This document shows, piece by piece, positions 17,842 to 24,679 of a DNA stretch of 64,000 nucleotides. Source of the stretch: an uncultured Microbacteriaceae bacterium (GTDB taxonomy: Bacteria > Actinomycetota > Actinomycetes > Actinomycetales > Microbacteriaceae); assembly GCA_947487835.1 (NCBI GenBank), contig CANKXX010000003.1, positions 62,001 to 126,000 on the forward strand. Direction: 5' to 3'. Under the pieces are notes generated by a model. It was not told the origin of the DNA and ran no database searches. It saw only the letters and a list, made by a program, of their open reading frames with translations. A program made the translations under genes and the position numbers. Each line of letters opens with the position of its first letter. The first letter of the stretch is position 1.

Positions 17842-19398
17842 GTGGGCTCGGGCATCCGGAGCGACGTCGAGGTCGCCGTCTACGGCGCGACCGCGTCGGG
17901 GGTGTGCGCCGCCGTGGCCGCGGCCGAAGCGGGAGCGCAGACCCTGCTCCTCGAGCCCGGCCGGCACGTGGGCGGGATGGTGTCCGGCGGCCTCGGCTAC
18001 ACGGACATCGGTGACCCTCGCGTCGTGGGCGGGCTGGCGTCCCGGTTCCGCCAGGACGTGGCGGACGCATACGGCGTCTCCCCCGGCACCTTCGCCGGGC
18101 CGGAGCCGCACGTGGCCGAGCGGATCCTCCGACGGTGGCTCGCCGAGGCCGGCGTCACCGTGCTCTTCGGCGAGCGTGTCGCCGCCGTCGACCGGGTCGG
18201 CGCCCGCATCCGATCGCTGCAGATGGCGGGCGGGCGCCGGGTCACCGCGGGTGTGTTCGTGGATGCGAGCTACGAGGGCGACCTCCTGCACCTCGCCGGC
18301 GTGCCGTCGGCGGTCGGCCGGGAGGATCGGTCGCTGCACGGGGAGAGGTATGCCGGGCGGCAGGAGCTGCTGCCCGGACGGCACACCATGCCGCCGTGGA
18401 TCTCGCCGTTCCAGGACGACGTGACCGGGGAACGGCCGGGTCCGTTGCTGCCGCAGATCAAGCCGGAGCCGATGGTGGAAGTCGGTGCGGGAGACGGCGG
18501 CGTGATGTCGTACGGCTACCGCCTCTGCCTGACCACGGCGGCGGACCGCATCCCGTTCACGCGCCGCGACGGCTACGACCCGGGCCACTGGGAGCTGGGC
18601 CGGCGCCTGTTCGAGCACTGGCGGCGCAGCGGCATCGAGCTCCCCGCGGGCCGACTGCTGGGTCTCGAGCAGAACCTTCCGGGAGGGAAGGCCGACGGCA
18701 ACTCCCTCGGTCCCTTCTCACTGAGCGTGCTCGACGGCTCCGCCTGGGAGTACCCGACCGCCACCGCGGAGCGCCGCGACGAGATCCGGCTGCACCACCG
18801 GGCGCACGCGCGGGACTTCCTCTGGTTCCTCTCCACCGACCCTGCGGTTCCCGCGTCGGTGCGTGCCGAGCTGGCCGGCTGGGGCCTGCCCGCGGACGAG
18901 TTCGCCGACACGGACCACCTGCCGCACCAGCTCTACGTGCGGGAGGCGCGCCGTATGCGGGGCGAGCACGTCCTCACCGAGCACGACCTCGTCTCCGCGG
19001 CACCGCAGCCGGACGCGATCGCCATGGGCTCCTACCACCTGGACATCCGCGAGGTGCAGCGGGCGTGGCGCTTCGTGCCGGAGCACCCGAGGCCGGTCGG
19101 GATGGTGTTCACCGAGGGCTACCTGAGTGTCGGGGTGCCGCCGTACCCGATCCCGTACCGCGCGCTGCTGCCGAGGCGGGCGGACTGCGAGAACCTCCTC
19201 GTGTCGGTGTGCGTCTCGGCGTCGCACGTGGCCTTCTCGTCGATCCGGATGGAAGTGCAGTACCAGATGATGGGCCAGGCGGCAGGAATTGCGGCGGCCC
19301 TCGCGCTGCGCACTCCGGGGCGTCCGCGAGTGCACGAGGTCGACGTCCCCCGCCTGCAGTCGCTCCTTCGCGACGCGCGCCAGGTCCTCTCCCTCTGA
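17842..19398 (+). CDS. FAD-dependent oxidoreductase (FAD_oxidored/PF12831 type)
   Basis: 518 residues. The N-terminal FAD-binding fold VAVYGATASGVCAAVAAAEAG (residues about 11-31) is followed by a GGMVSGGLGYTD segment and ends with a helix MGQAAGIAAALAL, all typical of the family of flavoproteins often found beside carbohydrate-degradation genes. There is no signal peptide. GTG start at 17842; GGAGGTGG lies 17 bases upstream, rather distant. It stands alone and is divergent from the efflux gene. The substrate is unknown; oxidation of a sugar or sugar acid is possible but is inference from the family only. Confidence 0.85.
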   Translation: MGSGIRSDVEVAVYGATASGVCAAVAAAEAGAQTLLLEPGRHVGGMVSGGLGYTDIGDPRVVGGLASRFRQDVADAYGVSPGTFAGPEPHVAERILRRWLAEAGVTVLFGERVAAVDRVGARIRSLQMAGGRRVTAGVFVDASYEGDLLHLAGVPSAVGREDRSLHGERYAGRQELLPGRHTMPPWISPFQDDVTGERPGPLLPQIKPEPMVEVGAGDGGVMSYGYRLCLTTAADRIPFTRRDGYDPGHWELGRRLFEHWRRSGIELPAGRLLGLEQNLPGGKADGNSLGPFSLSVLDGSAWEYPTATAERRDEIRLHHRAHARDFLWFLSTDPAVPASVRAELAGWGLPADEFADTDHLPHQLYVREARRMRGEHVLTEHDLVSAAPQPDAIAMGSYHLDIREVQRAWRFVPEHPRPVGMVFTEGYLSVGVPPYPIPYRALLPRRADCENLLVSVCVSASHVAFSSIRMEVQYQMMGQAAGIAAALALRTPGRPRVHEVDVPRLQSLLRDARQVLSL

Positions 19399-19434
19399 CC
19401 GCGCCGCCCACGGTCCCGGTCGCCGCCACCCCCA

Positions 19435-19530
19435 CGGTCCCTGAGCTCGTCGAAGCGACGCGAGATCCTCGGGACGCAAGGCGCCTCAGGTCGCACCCTC
19501 ACGGTCCCTGAGCTTGTCGAAGGGACGCGG
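19435..19530 (+). repeat. Two dispersed repeat copies before the DUF222 relic
   Basis: CGGTCCCTGAGCTCGTCGAAG (from 19435) and CGGTCCCTGAGCTTGTCGAAGG (from 19503), both in the same direction, separated by about 45 bases. Confidence 0.85.
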
Positions 19531-19562
19531 GATCCTTGGCTTCCAACCACTCCTCCACTCGC

Positions 19563-20641
19563 ATGAACAGCCCGACCCTGACGGACCTCGCGGAAGCGGT
19601 ACCGACCGCGCTCCCGGTGGCGTCGGTGGGAGGGCTGAACGACAACGCGCTGCTCCGGGCGATCCGCGAGATCGAGGAGCTGGGCCGGCACGTCGATGCA
19701 CTCAGGGTGGTGACGGCTGGGAAGTTGGCCGCCCGCTCCCGGACGGAAGACGGACCGGCGGGCCCGGCCGCACGGAAGGGCTGCCGCAGTGCCAACGAGC
19801 TGCTGCAGCGGCTCACCCAGATCTCGAGCGCTACTGCAGCCGCCCGGCTCGGTCTCGCCACGCTCACCCGCCCCAGCACGGACCTCTCCGGCGCACCGAT
19901 GCCGGCCAGGTTCGACCACGTCCGCGCCGCGCTGGAGACCGGCGAGTTGGGCGTCGAGGCGGCGGTGGCGCTCACGAAGAACCTCGCGCCCCTGCAGGAC
20001 CGGGTGCACCCCGACGCCCTCGACGCAGCCGAACGGGAACTCGTCGCCGCAGCCACGGGCACCTCACCCGACAGCAGCGTGCCCGCATCCGCAGACGAGA
20101 TCCGCATCCAGGCTTCCGTGTGGCGAGCCACCCTCGATCCCGACGGACTTGAGCCGGACGAGGCCCACGCAATGGCCAAGCGCGGCTTCCGCCTCGGACC
20201 GGAACGCAACGGCCTTGTCCCCGTGTCCGGCGGGCTTCTTCCCGAAGCGGCGGGCCGGGTGAAGCGGCTCTTCGACGCGTACCTGACCCCGACGACGGCG
20301 CCAGCGTTCCTGCACGAGGAGGAACTGACGGACAAGAACGCCACCAACGACCCGCGCCCGAAGGACCAGCAGCGGCACGACATCCTCATCGGAGTGCTTG
20401 ACGCCATGGCTCGCAGCGGCGACACCCCGCCGCGGCCGGTGGGCCGACGCATCCGGACAACGGAGTGCTCCTCTGCTGGTTCCACCACCGCACGATCGAC
20501 ACCTCGGGCTGGGCGATCCGGATGCGGGCCGGAGCGCCGGAGGTGCAGACACCACCCTGGCTCGACCACACGCGCCGATGGCGCCCGACCACGAAGAGCC
20601 GAACCGCTCTCGCCGCCCGAGTGACCCCTCGCCTCGAGTAG
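19563..20641 (+). pseudogene. DUF222/13E12-repeat HNH endonuclease-like gene with internal deletion
   Basis: The N-terminal part (ATG 19563 to about 20430) reads as a DUF222 domain: paired helices with ELGRHVDALRVVTAGKLA and a KDQQRHDILIGVLDAMARSGDTP end. The next codons of a normal member, carrying the core of the HNH nuclease, are missing. After a junction near 20440 a different frame resumes with HPDNGVLLCWFHHRTIDTSGWAIRM, the unmistakable tail of the HNH domain, and runs to a TAG at 20639-20641. A deletion has therefore removed the nuclease core and shifted the frame. Dispersed repeats flank it on both sides. Non-functional as a nuclease. Confidence 0.9.
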
Positions 20642-20652
20642 GCACGGCGTCT

Positions 20653-20721
20653 CGGTCCCTGAGTCCCCCCCACGGTCTCGGGAACGGTGACGGTCCGTTC
20701 CTTCGACGGGCTCAGGGACCG
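20653..20721. repeat. Inverted pair of dispersed repeats
   Basis: CGGTCCCTGAG (20653-20663) faces CTCAGGGACCG (20711-20721); the right arm belongs to a full reverse-orientation copy containing CCTTCGACGGGCTCAGGGACC. Confidence 0.8.
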
Positions 20722-20869
20722 TATGGACTGACGGGCTTCGGGACTCACGGAGCACCGAACGCGAGCATTAGTGGTGCTGTCCCACACGGTTGTCCCACAT
20801 TTCTGCGCGTCGACGGCTCGGATCCCCGTAGAAGCAGCGGAAAAACTAGGAGAACCGCTGATCTTCTCC

Positions 20870-20887
20870 TGTGGCATCGATACCAGT
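20870..20887 (+). promoter_or_regulatory. LacI-type operator, imperfect copy
   Basis: TGTGGCATCGATACCAGT matches the operator TGTGGCATCGWTGCCACA at 15 of 18 positions, with the centre and left half intact. It precedes the double-MBL gene by about 200 bases. I see no clear -35/-10 pair beside it. Confidence 0.65.
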
Positions 20888-21087
20888 TACGCTCGATTCC
20901 CGGCTCGTGATGACGCGACCAGCGTTCATCGCGGGAGACAGCGCCGCCAGGAGGCGACACACCCCGTGATCATCCCCCTCGACAGCAGTGTGCTTCGCGG
21001 CGCTCTCCGACGGCCGCACGGGCTGCCTCGCGTCGTGGTTTCGAGGGCGACAGCCGCGCACCCGGCAGCACGGAAGGCGGCAGCACC

Positions 21088-22971
21088 GTGGGCGTGACGG
21101 CGGCCCCGCCCCGCCGAGGGCAGCTCGAGGAGGTCGCGCGGGGCGTGTTCCGCATCCGGGACACCTGCAACGTCTACGTCGTCGTCGCGGAGGGCGCCCG
21201 CACCGGCGTCGCGATCGACTTCGGCTCCGGCCTCGCGCTCGACCTCCTGCACGACATGGGGATCGACCGCATCACGGACGTGGTGATGACGCACCACCAC
21301 CGCGATCAGGGGCAGGGCCTCGACCGCGCCGTAGAGGCCGGTATCGCGATCCACGTGCCTCCCGTCGAGGTCGACCTGTTCGCACGGGTCGAGGAGATGT
21401 GGGAGACCCGCCAGCTCGACAACGACTACAACCTGCGCCAGGACCGGTTCTCGCTGCTGTCGTCGGTGCCCGTCACCTCGACCGTGCGCGAGTACGCCGT
21501 CACCGACTTCGGCGGCGTGGCCCTGCGGGCGGTGCCCACCCCCGGCCACACCATCGGCTCGGTCAGCTACCTCCTGGAGCGGGACGGCGAGCGAATCGGC
21601 TTCACCGGCGACCTCATCTACGGGCCCGGCAAGGTGTGGTCGCTCGCGTCGACGCAGTGGTCGTACACGAACGCCGAGGGCCCGGCGATGACGGTCATCA
21701 GCTGCTACCTGATGCAGGACGAGGACCTCCGGCTCCTCCTGCCGTCGCACGGCGAGCCGATCACCGAGCCGCACGGGGCCCTCGAACTCCTCGCCGAGCG
21801 GATGCAGACCTACGTCGACTCCCGCCGGTGGTACTCCTGGGACCTGCGCGACCGGCTGCGCGTGCCGTTCGTCCGCGTCACCGACCACCTGCTGATGAAC
21901 CGCTCGAGCCTGTCCACGGGCTACGTGCTGCTGTCCGACACCGGCGAGGCCCTGTTCGTCGACTTCGGCTACGACATGACCACCGGGCTGCCGACCGGCA
22001 CGGACCGCGCGGCCCGCCGTCCCTGGCTCGCCTCGCTCCCGGCACTCAAGCGCGACTTCGGCGTCAGCCGCGTCTCCGTCGCCATGCCCACGCACTACCA
22101 CGACGACCACGTCGCGGGCCTGCCGATCCTCCGCGACATCGAGGGCACCGAGATCTGGACCCCGGCGAACGTCGCCCCGGTGCTCGACGACCCGCTCCTC
22201 CACGACCTGCCCTGCCAGTGGTACGAGCCCATCCGCTCGGACCGCATCCTGCCGCTCGGGCAGACCGTGCAGTGGAACGAGTACGCAATCACCGTGCACG
22301 AGCTGCCGGGCCACACGCTCTTCGCCGCCGCCTTCGAGGTGGACGTCGACGGCGTCCGGGTGCTGTTCACCGGGGACCAGCAGGAGGGCCTCGGCGTGCC
22401 GGGCGACCGGCGCGAGATCCTCAACTACCAGTACCGCAACCGGTTCCGCGTGACGGACTACCGCGACAGCGCCCGGCTCTACAAGCGCATCGCGCCGGGC
22501 CTCCTCGCGAGCGGTCACTGGGATCCGCGCTGGGTCGAGGAGGGCTACCTGGACTACCTCGCCTACGCGGGCTGGGACCTCATCGAGTTGCACAACGCCC
22601 TGCTCCCGCTCGACGAGCTCGACCTCGGCGCGGACGGCGTGCTGGCCCGCATCGAGCCGTACCGGCGGACCGCCGAGGCGGGCGAGACCGTGAGGTACGC
22701 GATGACGGTGCGCAACCCGCACGCCGCAGCCGCGGACGCGACGTTGCGGCTGGTCCTTCCGAGTGGCTGGACCGCCGATCGGCCCGTGCTCGAGCGCCGG
22801 CTCGACCCGAACGAGGAGGCGGAGCTGACGGTGGACGTGCGCGTCGGCCCGGCCGCGGTCCGCCGCGCCCGCATCGCGGTGGATGTCAGCATCGGCGACC
22901 TGCGGCTCGGGCAGCACGCGGAGGCCCTCGTCACCGTGACCGATACCCGTTCCCCCGGCGGGGAGGCCTGA
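21088..22971 (+). CDS. Tandem double metallo-beta-lactamase-fold hydrolase with C-terminal beta-sandwich
   Basis: 627 residues, cytoplasmic (no signal peptide). Two complete MBL domains in one chain. The first has THHHRDQG (His69, His71, Asp73, with Gln74 where His is usual), His154 in PGHT and Asp175 in TGD. The second has canonical THYHDDH (His336, His338, Asp340, His341), His409 in PGHT and Asp430 in TGD. A C-terminal stretch (about 520-627) reads as an immunoglobulin-like NEW3/CARDB-type sandwich. First gene of a run with ROK kinase, SIS isomerase and GH38 mannosidase behind a LacI-type operator, so a role in glycan catabolism is inferred; the reaction is unknown. The GTG start at 21088 is the first in frame and has GGAAGG upstream. 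Confidence 0.85.
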   Translation: MGVTAAPPRRGQLEEVARGVFRIRDTCNVYVVVAEGARTGVAIDFGSGLALDLLHDMGIDRITDVVMTHHHRDQGQGLDRAVEAGIAIHVPPVEVDLFARVEEMWETRQLDNDYNLRQDRFSLLSSVPVTSTVREYAVTDFGGVALRAVPTPGHTIGSVSYLLERDGERIGFTGDLIYGPGKVWSLASTQWSYTNAEGPAMTVISCYLMQDEDLRLLLPSHGEPITEPHGALELLAERMQTYVDSRRWYSWDLRDRLRVPFVRVTDHLLMNRSSLSTGYVLLSDTGEALFVDFGYDMTTGLPTGTDRAARRPWLASLPALKRDFGVSRVSVAMPTHYHDDHVAGLPILRDIEGTEIWTPANVAPVLDDPLLHDLPCQWYEPIRSDRILPLGQTVQWNEYAITVHELPGHTLFAAAFEVDVDGVRVLFTGDQQEGLGVPGDRREILNYQYRNRFRVTDYRDSARLYKRIAPGLLASGHWDPRWVEEGYLDYLAYAGWDLIELHNALLPLDELDLGADGVLARIEPYRRTAEAGETVRYAMTVRNPHAAAADATLRLVLPSGWTADRPVLERRLDPNEEAELTVDVRVGPAAVRRARIAVDVSIGDLRLGQHAEALVTVTDTRSPGGEA

Positions 22972-22981
22972 GCCGTGACCG

Positions 22982-23011
22982 TTGCCCCGCCTCTCGCTCC
23001 GGCCGTAGTAT
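22982..23011 (+). promoter_or_regulatory. Promoter of the ROK-SIS-mannosidase genes
   Basis: TTGCCC (22982-22987), an 18-base spacer and TAGTAT (23006-23011), placed just after the double-MBL stop and immediately before the operator. Confidence 0.7.
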
Positions 23012-23012
23012 C

Positions 23013-23030
23013 TGTGGGATCGATGCCACA
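23013..23030 (+). promoter_or_regulatory. LacI-type operator
   Basis: TGTGGGATCGATGCCACA, a near-perfect palindrome with the CG centre typical of LacI-family sites, starting one base after the -10 box, where bound repressor would block transcription start. Confidence 0.85.
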
Positions 23031-23079
23031 GCCGCTCGCACGGGGTCGTGACTCGGACTGTCGAGAGGAGGGCGCCGCT

Positions 23080-24063
23080 GTGGGTGCCAGACAACGCGCG
23101 GTGCTCGCGCTCGATATCGGGGGCACGAAGCTGGCCGTCGGCGTGGTGACCGGTGACGGCCGGCCGCGCGGATTCCTCTCCGAGCCGACCCGGAGCGAGG
23201 AGGGCCCGGACGCGGTGCTGCGCCGGCTCTTCGACCTGGGTGCGCGCTCCGTAGAGCTCGCGCGGGACGAGGGTGTCACCGCGCCGATCGGCGCCGTCGG
23301 CATCTCCTGCGGCGGCCCGCTCGATGCAAGGAACGGCATCCTGCTCGGCCCGCTGCACCTGCCCGGCTGGCTGCGCGTGCCGATCGTCGACCTCGCCTCC
23401 GCCGAGTTCGGCGTGCCGGCGACGCTCGAGAACGACGCGAGCGCGGCCGCCCTCGGCGAGTACCGCTTCGGCGCGGGCCGCGGAACCGAGACGATGCTCT
23501 ACCTGACGGTGTCGACGGGCGTCGGCGGCGGAGCTGTGCTGAACGGCCGGCTGCACCGGGGGGCGGCGGGCAACGGCGGCGAGTACGGGCACGTGACCGT
23601 CGACCCGGCCGGGCCGGTGTGCCTCTGCGGCCGCCGGGGCTGCCTCGAGATCCTCGCCTCCGGCACGTCGATCGCCCGTCGCGCCGTGGAGGAGCTGGAG
23701 ACGTCGGCGGAGTCCTCGGCGCTCCGTGCCCTCGCGACCGTGCGCGCGGAGGACGTCTCCGCCGCCGCCGCCGCGGGCGACGCCCTCGCCGCCCGCGTCT
23801 GGGATCGCACGGTCGAGGCGCTCGTCTCCGCGATCACCGACCTCGTCAACGTCTTCGAACCCGACGCCGTCATCCTCGGCGGCGGCGTGACGCGCTCCGG
23901 CGCCCTACTGCTCGACCCGGTGCGCTCGGGAGTGCTGGCCGCGGCCATGGCGCCCGCCGCCGCGGCGGTGCGGATCGAACTTGCCCGGCTGGGCGACCAC
24001 GTGGGAGTCGTCGGCGCCGCCGCGATCGCCCTCGACCTGGCGAAGGAGCCCGCCCGTGTCTGA
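23080..24063 (+). CDS. ROK-family sugar kinase
   Basis: 327 residues. Phosphate-binding motif LDIGGTKLAVG near the N-terminus, ENDASAAALGEYRFG with the catalytic Asp neighbourhood, and the zinc-binding CLCGRRGCLE. No N-terminal helix-turn-helix, so it is a kinase (glucose, mannose, ManNAc or allose type) rather than a repressor. The open frame begins at 22975, but that start lies before the promoter and operator. The GTG at 23080 with GAGGAGG upstream is chosen. It overlaps the SIS gene by eight bases. In context it most likely phosphorylates mannose or another sugar released by the GH38 enzymes (inference). Confidence 0.9.
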   Translation: MGARQRAVLALDIGGTKLAVGVVTGDGRPRGFLSEPTRSEEGPDAVLRRLFDLGARSVELARDEGVTAPIGAVGISCGGPLDARNGILLGPLHLPGWLRVPIVDLASAEFGVPATLENDASAAALGEYRFGAGRGTETMLYLTVSTGVGGGAVLNGRLHRGAAGNGGEYGHVTVDPAGPVCLCGRRGCLEILASGTSIARRAVEELETSAESSALRALATVRAEDVSAAAAAGDALAARVWDRTVEALVSAITDLVNVFEPDAVILGGGVTRSGALLLDPVRSGVLAAAMAPAAAAVRIELARLGDHVGVVGAAAIALDLAKEPARV

Positions 24064-24679
24064 CACAGTGCACGAATCGCTCGCCGGGACGGACCGGCTG
24101 GAGCAGCAGCTCCTCGAGCACATCACGACCGCGGAGGCGTCCCGGGATCTCCTCCCCCTGGTGCAGGAGGTCGCCGAGTTGCTCTGCGCCGCCTTCGAGC
24201 GGGGCGGCATCCTGTACACGTTCGGCAACGGCGGCAGCGCCGCGGATGCGCAGCACTTCACCGGCGAGATCATCGGCCACTACACGCGCGACCGCCGCCC
24301 GCTCGGTGCGGTCTCGCTGAGCACGGACCCGACCACGCTGACCTGCATCGCCAACGACTTCTCGTTCGCGGATGTGTTCGCCCGACAGGTCTCCGGCCTC
24401 GCGCGGCCTGGAGACGTCGTGGCGGCCTTCAGCACCAGCGGGCGTTCCCCCAACATCGTGTCGGCGCTCGCCGCCGCCCAGGAGCGCGGCGCGACGACGG
24501 TGCTGTTCGGAGGCGGGGACGGCGGGCCGGCCGCCGCGTTCGCCGATCACGTGCTGCTGTCGCCGTCCACCCAGACGCCGCGCATCCAGGAGTTGCACAC
24601 GTTCCTGCTCCACGCGATCAGCGAGCTGGTCGACGCGTGGGCCGCGGGAGACAGCGCGGGAGACAGGGAGTACCAGTGA
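24056..24679 (+). CDS. SIS-domain sugar isomerase, GmhA-like
   Basis: 207 residues. The SIS phosphosugar-binding motif FGNGGSAADAQHFTGE is that of the GmhA (sedoheptulose-7-phosphate isomerase) and DiaA group, and a second STSGRSPNIVSAL loop follows. GTG start at 24056 with AAGGAG upstream, inside the end of the ROK gene; its stop overlaps the mannosidase GTG. No heptose-synthesis genes are nearby, so it may instead isomerise a sugar phosphate from the ROK kinase, for example a mannose-derived one. This role is inferred from position. Confidence 0.85.
   Translation: MSDTVHESLAGTDRLEQQLLEHITTAEASRDLLPLVQEVAELLCAAFERGGILYTFGNGGSAADAQHFTGEIIGHYTRDRRPLGAVSLSTDPTTLTCIANDFSFADVFARQVSGLARPGDVVAAFSTSGRSPNIVSALAAAQERGATTVLFGGGDGGPAAAFADHVLLSPSTQTPRIQELHTFLLHAISELVDAWAAGDSAGDREYQ

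Larger units (their letters stand above)
20642..21087. other. Intergenic region and leader of the double-MBL gene
   Basis: 446 bases holding an inverted pair of dispersed repeats (20653-20721) and a LacI-type operator (20870-20887). From the operator to the GTG at 21088 is a leader of about 200 bases in which I see no convincing gene. Confidence 0.45.

Noticed and set aside
16254-17855. 533-residue version of the MFS exporter
   Set aside because: The first 124 residues are not membrane-like and exceed the family length; the TTG at 17483 has a ribosome-binding site and gives 409 residues.
20771-21097. 108-codon frame before the double-MBL gene
   Set aside because: It crosses the LacI-type operator, has no recognisable domain and runs into the next gene in another frame.
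22975-23079. Earlier start for the ROK kinase at 22975
   Set aside because: It would place the promoter and operator inside the coding region and add 35 residues lacking homology; the GTG at 23080 has a proper ribosome-binding site.
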